Source: Prolixibacteraceae bacterium
GTDB taxonomy: Bacteria; Bacteroidota; Bacteroidia; Bacteroidales; Prolixibacteraceae
Direction of reading: 5' to 3'
DNA length: 64,000 nucleotides
Assembly: GCA_019459525.1 (NCBI GenBank)
Contig: JAIBEY010000013.1
Location: 35,050-99,049, forward strand
In this document: positions 9,320-19,700 of the stretch, in pieces
How the letters are laid out: the number at the start of each line of letters is the position of its first letter
Position numbering within the stretch: the first letter of the stretch is position 1
Notes under the pieces: model-generated
Told to the model about the DNA's origin: nothing
Seen by the model: only the letters and a program-made list of their open reading frames with translations
The model's database searches: none
Position numbers and translations under genes: made by a program

Positions 9320-11002
9320 ATGCAAAGTTTGAATGACTTCTTGACCTTAATTGACAGTTATGTTGGTAGTTCACAATGGTTTGTTTATTTCCTGCTTGGT
9401 ACAGGTTTGTTTTTTACTATTTACCTGAAGTTTCCTCAATTCCGGTATTTAAAATACTCTTTTCGCATTGTACGCGGTAAATTTGACCGGCCAGGCGATG
9501 TGGGTGATACCTCTCACTTTCAGGCTCTAGCTACAGCTCTTTCCGGAACTGTTGGTACCGGAAACATAGCCGGGGTTGCACTAGCTATCCATTTGGGAGG
9601 TCCGGCAGCTTTATTCTGGATGTTGATGACTGCCATAATTGGGATGACGACCAAATTTGTTGAAGTTACCTTATCGCATAAATATCGCGAAATTGCCGAA
9701 GATGGTACTGTCTCGGGCGGCCCCATGTACTACATGAAAAACAGGTTAAAGATGAAATGGCTGGCCGTGATCTTTGCGATTGCTACCGTACTTTCGTCGT
9801 TTGGTACGGGAAGCTTGCCACAAATTAACAGCATCGCCAATTCAGCTTTTGCAACTTTTGGTATCAATCATATGTTAACGGGCGCCGTATTATCGGTTAT
9901 TCTGGCTTTTGTAATTATTGGCGGGATTAAACGTATTGCAAAAATTACCGAGAAATTGGTTCCCATCATGGCTATTATTTATTTTATTGGCGCCATTGGA
10001 GTGATCGGGTATAATTACGAAAATATAATTCCCTCTTTAATTGCTGTTGTTGGTGATGTGTTTACCGGAACTGCTGCCATCGGAGGTTTCCTGGGTGCCG
10101 GATTTTCTTTTGCATTTAACCGGGGTGTAAACCGTGGTTTATTCTCAAACGAAGCAGGGCAGGGTTCGGCGCCAATTGCCCATGCTGCGGCACGTGCTCA
10201 CGAACCGGTTTCCGAAGGTTTGGTAGCTTTACTCGAACCGTTTATCGATACCATCATCATTTGTATGCTTACCGGACTGGTAGTTTTATCATCAGGAGTA
10301 TGGTCGAAAAAAATTGATAACCAGTTTCAGTATTCTGATTTGGTTGTTTTGAATGGGACTTATACCGACCAAAACCCTGAAGGAGTTAAAACGTTGTACC
10401 ATCATTTTTCGGGTAAAGAATCGTTGGAGCCATTTTCTGGTAATTTGGTGGTTGCCGATGGGCAAATCAGCAATTCGGATGTAACTGTGCTTCACTCGCG
10501 TTCGGTTGCCGAAGATGTTGTGGTTTTAAAAGATAAAAAGAAGCTGACCGGAGAAATACCGGTGCAGAATGGAAAAGTGGTAAATACCGACAAATTAATA
10601 TTCGTAGGTAAGTCGTTGATTCATAGTGCTCCGTTAACCACAGAAGCTTTCACTAAAAGTTGGTTTGGCGATTACGGCCGGTATATTGTTTCAATCGGCA
10701 TTTTGCTGTTTGCTTTCTCAACAGCTATTTCGTGGTCGTATTATGGTGGCCGGGCTATCATCTTTTTGTTTGGTGTAAAAGGTGATATTTATTTCCGTAT
10801 CGTTTACGTTATTGGCTTCTTTCTGGCTTCGTTTACCGATACCACTATCATCTGGACATTGTCAGGAGTTACCATTGCTTTAATGACCATTCCAAACTTA
10901 GTTGGGATTCTGATGCTGCACAAGGAAATGAAATCAGAAGTTGGTTTGTTCTGGAAAGAGTGGGCGAACCGTTTCCCCGGAGAGAAAGTACCGAAAGTAT
11001 AA
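9320..11002 (+). CDS. Alanine/glycine:cation symporter (AGCS) with an extra domain
   Basis: 560 residues. The first 330 and last 120 residues match the AGCS sodium:alanine/glycine symporter family, with [18 protein letters not shown] (73-90), the signature-like [20 protein letters not shown] (275-294) and the C-terminal helix block [16 protein letters not shown] (464-479). It imports small amino acids with Na+ or H+. Typical members are about 450 residues; here residues ~330-437 form an extra non-hydrophobic, beta-prone insert between two membrane helices. The side of the membrane on which it lies is not decided by sequence alone. A weak promoter (TTTG at 9263, TATTTTAG at 9283) lies upstream. 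I saw no glycine riboswitch. Confidence 0.9.
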   Translation: MQSLNDFLTLIDSYVGSSQWFVYFLLGTGLFFTIYLKFPQFRYLKYSFRIVRGKFDRPGDVGDTSHFQALATALSGTVGTGNIAGVALAIHLGGPAALFWMLMTAIIGMTTKFVEVTLSHKYREIAEDGTVSGGPMYYMKNRLKMKWLAVIFAIATVLSSFGTGSLPQINSIANSAFATFGINHMLTGAVLSVILAFVIIGGIKRIAKITEKLVPIMAIIYFIGAIGVIGYNYENIIPSLIAVVGDVFTGTAAIGGFLGAGFSFAFNRGVNRGLFSNEAGQGSAPIAHAAARAHEPVSEGLVALLEPFIDTIIICMLTGLVVLSSGVWSKKIDNQFQYSDLVVLNGTYTDQNPEGVKTLYHHFSGKESLEPFSGNLVVADGQISNSDVTVLHSRSVAEDVVVLKDKKKLTGEIPVQNGKVVNTDKLIFVGKSLIHSAPLTTEAFTKSWFGDYGRYIVSIGILLFAFSTAISWSYYGGRAIIFLFGVKGDIYFRIVYVIGFFLASFTDTTIIWTLSGVTIALMTIPNLVGILMLHKEMKSEVGLFWKEWANRFPGEKVPKV

Positions 11003-11008
11003 GTCGTT

Positions 11009-11068
11009 TCAGGTTCCAAATTTCAAATTCCAAGTCAGAAAACCTGGAACTTGAAATTTGGAACTTGG
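11009..11068. repeat. 24-bp near-perfect inverted repeat (hairpin) between symporter and mutS2
   Basis: The arms 11009-11032 and 11045-11068 pair over 24 positions with one mismatch and a few G-T pairs around a 12-base loop. The core words are TTCCAAATTTCAAATTCC and its complement. There is no T-tract on the plus strand, so it is not a standard terminator. A near-copy of one arm occurs at 60333-60351, which suggests a dispersed repeat. Confidence 0.75.
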
Positions 11069-11085
11069 AATACAGATTTCCTTCG

Positions 11086-11093
11086 TACTTTTG
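11086..11093 (+). promoter_or_regulatory. Bacteroidota -7 promoter element (TACTTTTG)
   Basis: Exact TAnnTTTG match 18 bases before the mutS2 ATG. The upstream -33 region falls inside the downstream arm of the 24-bp inverted repeat, so that structure could affect initiation. Confidence 0.45.
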
Positions 11094-11111
11094 CACGATT
11101 AATTGCAATGT

Positions 11112-13598
11112 ATGACTTTGGTTTATCCTGAAAATTTTGAATCGAAAATTGGTTTCGATAAAATCCGTGAATTGCTTAAGGGGAGATGCCTGAGCGATCT
11201 GGGGCGCGAGTTGGTTGATGAAATTCAATTCAGCAGTAATTACGAACAATTGACCGAGAGTCTTTCTCTGGTGAATGAGTTTGTAATTATTCAGCGCGAA
11301 ATGGAGAATTTCCCGACCAGCTATTATTTTGACCTCCGCGAAGCCTTATCAAAAATCCGGATTGAGGGTCGCTTTCTTGAAGTTCAGGAATTGTTCGACC
11401 TGAAACGTTCGCTCGAAACGATTTCAGGAATTGTCCGGTTTCTGAAACAAACCAAAGAGGATCAGTTTCCGTGTTTAAAACGATTGCTTTCCGGCGTACA
11501 GGTTTATCCGTATGTAATCGAGCGGATAGATGCTATTCTGAATAAATACGGAAAAATAAAAGATAATGCATCCCCCGAGTTGGCGCGTATCCGTAAAGAT
11601 TTGCTAACCAAACAGTCAGGCGTTTCGAAACGGCTGCAGTCTATCCTGAAAAAAGCGCAGGACGACGGTTTGGTGGAAGATGATGCTTCGGTTGCCATGC
11701 GCGACGGACGTGCGGTAATCCCAATTTCCTCGGCATTTAAACGTAAACTGAACGGTATAGTGCATGACGAATCATCGACCGGAAAAACTTCGTATGTTGA
11801 GCCTGCCGAAGTGGTTGAACTGAACAACGAAATCCGCGAACTGGAGTATGCCGAGATGCGCGAAATCGTTAAGATTCTGACTGTTTTCTCGAACGACATT
11901 CGGCCCTATTTGCCCGATTTGGTTATGGCCTACGAGTTTCTTGGCCGAATAGATTTTATCCGTGCAAAAGCCATCTATGCCATCGATATTAATGGCATCA
12001 AACCTTACATGGAAAATAAGTGTCAGCTCGACTGGGAGAGTGCGGTACATCCGCTGTTGATGCTGGCTTTACGGCGCGAAAACCGTAAAGTGGTTCCGTT
12101 AAACATCCGGCTAACGCCGCAAAAACATATTTTGCTGATTTCGGGGCCTAATGCCGGTGGAAAATCGGTTTGCCTGAAAACAGTGGGATTGCTGCAATAT
12201 ATGCTTCAATGTGGTTTGCTCATTCCGGTAAAAGAAAACAGCGAAACCGGGATTTTCGACAAACTGTTTATTGATATTGGTGATGAACAATCGATTGAAA
12301 ATGACCTGAGTACCTATAGCTCTCATTTGATGAACATGAAGTTTTTCCTGAAAAATTCGAACGACAAAACATTGGTTTTGATTGACGAATTTGGTACAGG
12401 AACCGAACCAATGCTGGGTGGTGCGATTGCTGAATCGATACTTTCGCAGTTGAATGAGATGAAAACTTTTGGGGTAATTACCACGCATTATACGAACCTG
12501 AAGCACTTTGCATCGTCAACCGAAGGGATTGAGAACTCCGCCATGATGTACGATTCGGCTAAAATGGAGCCACTTTTCCAGTTGGATATTGGTAAGCCTG
12601 GAAGTTCGTTTGCCTTCGAAATTGCCCGTAAAATAGGTCTTCCGGAAACTATTCTTCAGGATGCCACCGAGAAGATAGGTAAAGATCACATCAATTTCGA
12701 TAAACACCTTCGCGACATTGTGCGCGATAAACGGTATTGGGAAACCAAGCGAATGAAAATTCATAAGGTGGAGAAATCGCTGGATGAATTGGCTGAAAAA
12801 TACGAAACTGATCTTTCGCAATTAGACAAGCAGCGCAAAGAAATTCTGCTGAAAGCCCGTCAGGAAGCCGAGCAGATTTTATCGGAAGCCAATAAGCGAA
12901 TTGAAAATACCATTCGTGAGATTCGGGAAAATCAGGCCGATAAAGAAAAAACAAAACAAATACGCGCCAAACTGGTTGAGTTTAAACAGGAAATAGAAGA
13001 CTCGGCCACCAACCAGGATGATCTGATTAATCAGAAAATCCAGAAGCTGAAAGAAAAGGAATCACGGAGAAACGAAAAACGGCCCGAAAAGAAATCAACT
13101 GAAGAAAAAGTTAAAGTTGTTGAGCCTGATGAATGGAAAGCTGGCGACAAGGTTTTGATGGCTGGAAATAGTAATGTTGGTGAAATTCTGGAACTTAATG
13201 AAAAGAATGCGGTGGTAGCTTTTGGGCATATCCGTACATCGGTTAACCGCGATAAACTACAGAAAATCACGAACAACGAGGCCAAGAAAATACACCGGAC
13301 TTATAACCAAACGATGCCAAACATCAACAAGGGATTAAGTGAAAAACGGCTCAGCTTTAAAACCGAAGTTGATGTCCGGGGACAGCGCGCAGAGGAAGCT
13401 TTGCAAATTATTCAGGCGTTTATTGATGATGCCATTATGCTCGATTTTAGTGAGTTGCGTATTTTGCATGGGAAAGGAAACGGCATTTTAAAAGAAATGA
13501 TCCGAAATTACCTGAAAACAGAACCCGTAGTGAAATCTTTTCGCGATGAACACGTACAGTTTGGCGGCGCCGGAATAACTATTGTAGAGATAGGATAA
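11112..13598 (+). CDS. mutS2: Endonuclease MutS2
   Basis: 828 residues, full length for MutS2. It contains the MutS core/lever region without the mismatch-recognition domain, an ABC-type ATPase with Walker A GPNAGGKSV (about residue 345), Walker B LVLIDEFGTGTEP and the TTHYTNLK switch. A long charged coiled coil (~500-640) follows, then a C-terminal Smr endonuclease domain with DVRGQRAEEA and the catalytic-type loop LHGKGNGILKEMIR. MutS2 acts on recombination intermediates and, in some bacteria, on collided ribosomes. An upstream TTG three codons earlier is possible; the ATG is preferred. It is followed by the degenerate DEAD-box gene 27 bases later on the same strand. Confidence 0.95.
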   Translation: MTLVYPENFESKIGFDKIRELLKGRCLSDLGRELVDEIQFSSNYEQLTESLSLVNEFVIIQREMENFPTSYYFDLREALSKIRIEGRFLEVQELFDLKRSLETISGIVRFLKQTKEDQFPCLKRLLSGVQVYPYVIERIDAILNKYGKIKDNASPELARIRKDLLTKQSGVSKRLQSILKKAQDDGLVEDDASVAMRDGRAVIPISSAFKRKLNGIVHDESSTGKTSYVEPAEVVELNNEIRELEYAEMREIVKILTVFSNDIRPYLPDLVMAYEFLGRIDFIRAKAIYAIDINGIKPYMENKCQLDWESAVHPLLMLALRRENRKVVPLNIRLTPQKHILLISGPNAGGKSVCLKTVGLLQYMLQCGLLIPVKENSETGIFDKLFIDIGDEQSIENDLSTYSSHLMNMKFFLKNSNDKTLVLIDEFGTGTEPMLGGAIAESILSQLNEMKTFGVITTHYTNLKHFASSTEGIENSAMMYDSAKMEPLFQLDIGKPGSSFAFEIARKIGLPETILQDATEKIGKDHINFDKHLRDIVRDKRYWETKRMKIHKVEKSLDELAEKYETDLSQLDKQRKEILLKARQEAEQILSEANKRIENTIREIRENQADKEKTKQIRAKLVEFKQEIEDSATNQDDLINQKIQKLKEKESRRNEKRPEKKSTEEKVKVVEPDEWKAGDKVLMAGNSNVGEILELNEKNAVVAFGHIRTSVNRDKLQKITNNEAKKIHRTYNQTMPNINKGLSEKRLSFKTEVDVRGQRAEEALQIIQAFIDDAIMLDFSELRILHGKGNGILKEMIRNYLKTEPVVKSFRDEHVQFGGAGITIVEIG

Positions 13599-13625
13599 AA
13601 ATTTACTAAAACATACACATACAGG

Positions 13626-14270
13626 ATGATCAACGAAAAATTAGATAAACAACTATTAGAATCGCTCGAAGAAAACGGATTTACTGAGTCAACCGAATTG
13701 GAACAAATCTGCATTTCCAAAATAAAGAGTGGCCGCGATTTGCTTTGCGTTGCCGGAAAAGACAGTGGAAAATCAACCACCATTGTTGTTAGTGTATTGC
13801 AGCGGTTGAAAGCCGAGTTGGGCGATAATCCGCGTGCAGTAATTATTGTTGCAAATAAAGAACGTGCGCTGGAAATGAAAAATGAGTTTGACCGCCTGGG
13901 TGCATACACCGACTTGCGCGTTCATACCGCTTGTGATGATGAAAAGATTGACGTACAGAAGGATAAAATTTATATGGGATCAGACGTGGTGATTGGAACA
14001 GCCAAACGCCTGAATCAGATCTATTCACTTTACGCGTTGAATCTGGGTGTTGTAAAGATACTTGCTGTTGATGATGCCGAACTGGTTATTAAAAATCTAA
14101 ATTATCTGCAAATCGACCGGCTGACAGAAAGCTTGCCTAAAGCCCAAAAAATTGTTTTCGCTAATTTTCTAACCGAATGGGTCGAGCGTTTGGCTGATAC
14201 ATTTATGAATAATGAAGAAATTATTGAAATTGAAGAAGAGGATGAGGACGCAGAACCTTCTGAAGAGTAA
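13626..14270 (+). CDS. Degenerate single-RecA-domain DEAD-box-like protein
   Basis: 214 residues resembling only the first RecA-like domain of DEAD-box RNA helicases. It opens with a Q-motif-like segment, then motif I as AGKDSGKST (near 50-58), motif Ia-like VIIVANKERALE, GSDVVIGTAKRL in place of TPGR, and motif II as VDDAE instead of DEAD. Motif III SAT reads FAN. There is no second RecA domain; the protein stops in an acidic tail (IEIEEEDEDAEPSEE). The P-loop lysine and Asp pair suggest ATP binding may persist, but unwinding is unlikely. It sits directly behind mutS2 and ahead of the phosphoesterase. It looks like a stable, open reading frame, not a recent truncation. Confidence 0.75.
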   Translation: MINEKLDKQLLESLEENGFTESTELEQICISKIKSGRDLLCVAGKDSGKSTTIVVSVLQRLKAELGDNPRAVIIVANKERALEMKNEFDRLGAYTDLRVHTACDDEKIDVQKDKIYMGSDVVIGTAKRLNQIYSLYALNLGVVKILAVDDAELVIKNLNYLQIDRLTESLPKAQKIVFANFLTEWVERLADTFMNNEEIIEIEEEDEDAEPSEE

Positions 14271-14315
14271 ACCGTTGTATATGCTTTCTGATTTTACCGA
14301 CTTTTTATTTTAAAT

Positions 14316-15458
14316 ATGCGCAGCCTTTCCTTTTTGATTTTTTTCAGCATCGTTATGCTGATTTACAGCTCAGTAAATTATTACCTGTACGTTCGTGGTC
14401 TTCAGGCATTTTCATTAAGTCAGCCTGTAAAACGCTGGTACATTGTAATTTTCTGGACAATTGCAGCGATGTTCATTGCGGGTTCAATTCTTGAACGCAC
14501 GGCGACATCAGCTTTTAGCGAGTGGATTTACCGAATTGGTTCTTTCTGGCTGGCGTATATGCTGTATTTGGTGATGGCAGTAGTTTTGATCGACATCGTT
14601 CGTGTTTTCAATCATTTTATTCATTTTTTGCCACCATTCTCCGAAATCATGAGATTCAGATTGGGATTGATTGTAATTTCATTGGTTTCGGTTGTCGTTG
14701 TTGCAGGGCATATCAATGCGTTGTGGATCAACGTAAAAGAAATACCATTAACTATTCATAAAAAGGTTTCCGGCGCTCCTGAAGTTAAAATTCTGATGGC
14801 TTCGGATATTCACCTGGGCGCTTTAATTGGTGAACGCCGCGAAAAACATTTACTCGACATCATCCGGGATCAAAAGCCCGATCTGGTTTTGCTTTGCGGC
14901 GATTTAGTCGATGGCGAAATTGCTCCGGTACTGCGGAAAAAGCTAGGACGCCACATTCAGGAAATCCAGACACCCTTGGGTGTTTACGCCATTTCCGGGA
15001 ACCATGAATACATCGGGGGAATTGATAAAACGTTGCCTTACCTGAAAAGTATCCACATCAGGATGTTGCTCGACGAGGTGATTACTTTACCCAATGGCAT
15101 TCAGTTGGTTGGGCGTAACGATCATTCGGCAGGCCGGGGGGCAAATGCGCCGAAACCACTAGCGGAGTTGATCTCCGGAATTGATCGTGAAAAACCAATT
15201 GTGGTGATGAACCATCAGCCATTTAATTTGCAGGAAGCTGCTGATGCACAGGTTGATTTGCATCTTTCAGGCCATACACACAACGGACAACTTTGGCCTT
15301 TTAACTACATTACCAAAGCCATGTTTGAGTTAAGCTGGGGCTACCTGAAAAAAGGCGATACCCATTTTTATGTGTCGTCGGGTTACGGGACCTGGGGTCC
15401 GTCAGTTCGCACTGGCAACCGACCCGAAGTGGTCATTTTTAAACTGAAGTTTGATTAA
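14316..15458 (+). CDS. Membrane-anchored calcineurin-like metallophosphoesterase
   Basis: 380 residues. Residues 1-~145 contain four to five hydrophobic spans. Residues ~157-380 are a metallophosphoesterase with the full metal ligand set: SDIH (D164, H166), GDLVD (D196), GNHE (N229, H230), NHQP (H300) and SGHTHNGQ (H320, H322). This matches the YkuE/YaeI-like group that acts on membrane-associated phosphoesters; the true substrate is unknown. It starts 45 bases after the DEAD-like gene on the same strand and is probably in the mutS2 transcript. Confidence 0.9.
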   Translation: MRSLSFLIFFSIVMLIYSSVNYYLYVRGLQAFSLSQPVKRWYIVIFWTIAAMFIAGSILERTATSAFSEWIYRIGSFWLAYMLYLVMAVVLIDIVRVFNHFIHFLPPFSEIMRFRLGLIVISLVSVVVVAGHINALWINVKEIPLTIHKKVSGAPEVKILMASDIHLGALIGERREKHLLDIIRDQKPDLVLLCGDLVDGEIAPVLRKKLGRHIQEIQTPLGVYAISGNHEYIGGIDKTLPYLKSIHIRMLLDEVITLPNGIQLVGRNDHSAGRGANAPKPLAELISGIDREKPIVVMNHQPFNLQEAADAQVDLHLSGHTHNGQLWPFNYITKAMFELSWGYLKKGDTHFYVSSGYGTWGPSVRTGNRPEVVIFKLKFD

Positions 15459-15515
15459 TCGGGCAGTTACTCACAGGGTGATTCTTAGTCATCCCGTAAG
15501 TAAAAACCTCAAAGT

Positions 15516-16634
15516 TTATTTCGTCAACCTTCCGTCTATATCATCCCTGTTAATTTCCGGCTGAAGGGGAAATTTCACCGGTTTTCCATCGCGCTGAGAA
15601 CGGTAAATGGCAGTGAAAAGCTCAACGGTTTTGCGGCCTTCTTCGGCTGTTACCAATGGTTGGCTGTCATTTACAATTGCATCTTTAAAATCTTCCAGTT
15701 GCTGTTTGAAATACCAGGTCATGGCATCCACCGAATGAAATTCGTCGCTATCCGCTTTATTCCAATCCTCCATCAGGTGTTCTTCTCCCGGCACAGTCCA
15801 TAAATCGAGTTTTGGAGCCTCGGCAATGGTGGTTTTGCCGGCAATAAACATTGCACCGCCTTCGGGTTGTGCGCCAACCGTAGCGCCATTGCTGCCATGA
15901 ATATGCACTTTACCGTAAATACCTGGTTTCTGCGAATTACTGACCAGGATGTTGCCCAGCCCGCCATTTCTAAATCGGATTAAGGCAACGGCTGTGTCCT
16001 CCACTTCAATGTAGGGGTGGTTGATGTTGCTCCAGTAACCAAAAACTTCGTCAATGTCACCCATTAGCCATTGCAGCAAATCGAGCTGGTGTGGTGATTG
16101 ATTGACCAAAACTCCGCCACCTTCCAGTTCCCACGATCCGCGCCAGGCATCGCTTTCAAAATAGGATCGATCGCGCCAACCTAACATCTGGATCGTTCCC
16201 AATGCCGGTGTTCCGATTTTGCCTTCGTCAATGGCTTTTTTCATGCGCACAATGGGCTGGTACCATCGCCGTTGACTGATTACTCCGGTTTTCCGTCCGG
16301 TGCGGTGAGCCGCTTCAATAATCCGATCACAATCCTGAAGGGTTGATGCCAATGGTTTTTCAATTAATACATGTGCTCCGGCTTCCATAGCCTGAATGGC
16401 AGGATCGGCATGATAGGGGTGTGCCGTGCAGATTACAGCCATCTGAATATTCTCGGCTTTAATCATTTCCGGAATGGTGGCGTACGATTTTACTCCATAT
16501 TCATCAACAAACTTTTGTGCCGATTCCGGTGTCCGGCTCCAAACTGCTTTAAAATTTAGTTCAGGTATCTGTAAAATAGCTTTGGCATGTAAGTGCGCAA
16601 TTTTGGCGCAACCTATAATGGCAACATTAATCAT
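15516..16634 (-). CDS. Gfo/Idh/MocA family NAD(P)-dependent oxidoreductase
   Basis: 372 residues. The Rossmann start INVAIIGCAKIAHLHAKAI carries the dinucleotide-binding loop; the EKP motif (HVLIEKPLAS) supplies the conserved lysine; and VLVNQSPHQLDLLQWLMG provides the likely active-site Asp and His. The C-terminal half is the family's alpha/beta substrate domain. It should oxidise or reduce a sugar or inositol derivative. There is no signal peptide. It stands alone, converging with the phosphoesterase gene and 76 bases downstream of the large AsmA-like gene on the same strand. The substrate is not deducible here. Confidence 0.9.
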   Translation of the reverse strand: MINVAIIGCAKIAHLHAKAILQIPELNFKAVWSRTPESAQKFVDEYGVKSYATIPEMIKAENIQMAVICTAHPYHADPAIQAMEAGAHVLIEKPLASTLQDCDRIIEAAHRTGRKTGVISQRRWYQPIVRMKKAIDEGKIGTPALGTIQMLGWRDRSYFESDAWRGSWELEGGGVLVNQSPHQLDLLQWLMGDIDEVFGYWSNINHPYIEVEDTAVALIRFRNGGLGNILVSNSQKPGIYGKVHIHGSNGATVGAQPEGGAMFIAGKTTIAEAPKLDLWTVPGEEHLMEDWNKADSDEFHSVDAMTWYFKQQLEDFKDAIVNDSQPLVTAEEGRKTVELFTAIYRSQRDGKPVKFPLQPEINRDDIDGRLTK

Positions 16635-16710
16635 AGCTGGTTGTTTTTAGTTTATTCTTTTCAAATCAACGGAGAATCAGTGGTAAATACAAGCCGAATT
16701 TCAAAATCTC

Positions 16711-19700
16711 TTATTCTTTTTGCTGTTCCTGTTTGTTGTCTTTTATTCCCAGCGTGTTTCGTACTCCACTGAAAACAGATTTCCACCAATAATTCAGTAC
16801 CGATCGTTTCTGGTCGCGCTGAAAGCTAATTTCATCCGGCAGCAATTCGCCTCCTCTTGGGTTTTTGGATTTCAGCATCAGGCTATTGGCTAAAAAACTG
16901 GTGAATTTTGCTTCTTTAACATTCCCGTTTTTCTTTTCCAAAATTGCAATTTTTAAATCGTCGTAGCCAAAAAGTAAAAATCCGTCGGCTTTTTCATTGT
17001 CAGCCGAAAAAGTGAATTGAAAGTGTTCCACTTTGCCCGACCGAAGCGAAACCGATGCCAATGGTTCCAATACCGGATTCAAAATTCGCATGTTAAACGG
17101 GCTGACACTTCCGCTTACGTTGAACAAGTTATCCGGATGGTTCATTTGGTAGTTCATACTCACCTTAACCATTGCCGAATCCATTATGTTGGCCATTCCA
17201 TCAAGTTTAAAATCAGGTATTTTGCCTCCCGAATTTTTCATGTTTGTAAACGGTTTCAGGCTGGCTTCAATGGAGGAAAATCGGATTTGTCCGATGTCGT
17301 TGGCTGAAGCTGCCTGTTCCGAATAGGATATGGCCGAATTGACCAACTTAAAAGAATCGAGTTGGAACGGTAGTTTCAACGACTTAATTAAATCCTGAAG
17401 CATTTTAGGACGCCTGGTTTCATCAAAAGGCATCCGTTTATCACGATAGACGTCTATGTTTAATCCATTAACCGACAGGTATTTGCCAACTAATTCTTCT
17501 TTGTTAAACCATTGCCTGATGTTGGGTTGGACAACAAAAATAGAATCAATCTTTCCGGAAAAATAATCAGACTGAAATCCTATTTTTTGCTGATACCGTT
17601 CTTTACTTAAACTGGGTATAATTTGAATATCTCTGATTGAAAACCGGTTGTTTTTTGATGAATAAGTTGCTTCGCCTGTAGTGAACAGGTAGAATTTTTC
17701 CTGCCGTCTAAGGTTCGGAATACTGAATGAAAAGTCGGTGGCGTGCATGAAGCCGGTCGGTGGTTTATTTTCTATCTGCACATTAGACAAGCCAAAAGAA
17801 ATTTTTTCCTGTCCAGTTTTTTTACCGTTTTTAAACACAGAGATATCCGCATTTTTTACCCGAACCGATCTGGAGGCGAAGATGTCGGCAAAACTTTCGA
17901 AGTGCGGATACAGATTTATCTTGAAAGGGTTGATTTTCAGCGAATCTTTGGCGTTGTTGTAAAGTTGGATCGTCGGGGCATCGAGCACAATAGACTCGAA
18001 AAAAAACTGATCGTTTTGATACGCCTTGTCGATATTAAAACCTTCCATAACCAATGTCGGGATTCGCAACTCAAACTGATCCTGCCTGGCATTTTTCGTC
18101 TTTGGCTTTACAAGCAATTGCTTAGCCGATATCCGTTTATCGGAGGTCGAAAATGTCAGTTCATCAATACTGAATTGCTGATTTTTATCTTTTGGCGTAA
18201 ATTTAAACTGGAGCATTTCTGCGGTATAGCTGCCACTTAAAAATTCAGGTTTTTGAGTGGCCTGGTTGTTTTGAACGGTGATGTTTTGTGCCGACATTTT
18301 AAGATCAGATTGTACCAGCAAAACGGGCTGGACTCCGGTTTCTGAAAATACTTTTAACGAACCGCCATTTAGCCTGAACTGCCTGATTTCAATGGATTCA
18401 ATTTCTTTAGGTAGCGGAATTGAAATGTCTTTTAATTCTGTTGATACTACTTTTTTATGTTTCTGGTAAAGCTTAATTTCCGGAGAACTGATCAGCAAAT
18501 TATCGGCATTAATTTTACGGTCGAAATACAATTCTTCAATATCAATGCCTTTTATTCTGATTTCAGGAACTGCTATTTGGATATTCCAGTTGACGGCAGA
18601 ATAGGCTTTGCTGTCGGCTTCCGGATATAATCGCGCATTAATGGCAAATACCTCTTTTTTCTTTGTTGAAAAGCCAACTTCAACGGCTTTTAAAACATGT
18701 ACATTGTCCGAAAGCCGGATGAGATGGTCGCGCACCGAAAAGTCAACATATTCCGAAAAAAATAACCTTTTCTTCCCAAACTGGTCCTTGTTTACCAGCG
18801 TATTCTCCATGCCCAGACTGAAGCGGTTATCCAGCGAAATGGTTTTTCCTTTTCGGCTGTGGTTAATTAACCGGATGGTTCCGTCGGGAATGTCAACTTT
18901 GTGTAACTGTATGTTTTCCAGATAATTTGATAGCAGTTGAAAGAAGTCCTCAAATTCGACCTTAGGCTTTAGTTGTTTTAACTGAGCAAAATTCTCGAAA
19001 TAGATTTGCGGTGTTTTTATGCTCAACGTATCAACTGCCAATTTTTTGTTGTAGAATGCTTCATGAAAATCAACATTGGTTAAGCTCAGTTCGGGAATGG
19101 TAAATTCGTACAATTCGGAGCGGTTATATTTTTTTAGCAACTCTTCCATATTCCCGGCTGATACCGGATAAAGATGCAGGTTCTGTAAGGATGCCAGCTT
19201 TTTTCGGCTCGAAATAGACAAGTTTTCGATGGTAAGTTTGTGTAACTGATCAACCAGCTGCATCTGGTAGTTGTTAAAATTCAATTCGATCTGGTTGGCA
19301 AAAAATAAACGGTCGGTTCGTTGGGCGCTAACTTCATCCAGGGCAAATCCTGAAAGATTAAGCTTTACGGAAGATTCGATGTTGCCGGTTTGGTGCACAC
19401 CCGTTTTATTTATTAGCTGCATTTTACCTTTTTGTACCGAAACCTGGCTGGAATAAATGCCTTTTACATATCCGGATATCAGTTTATAGATAAAACTGGG
19501 GTCTTCGGGTGTTGTTTTTTCTTCTGCCACCTCGTTTTGAATCAATTTGACTTCAGGATTAAAAATGTTAATGCGCTGAAAAACAAATCTTTTTTGATGG
19601 TAGGCTTTCTTGAAATTGAATAAATCGAGTCTGATACTGTCGCAACTTGCATCGATCGTATTTTTCAGATTGAGGTTAGTGGCCTGGCCTGTATGAAGGG

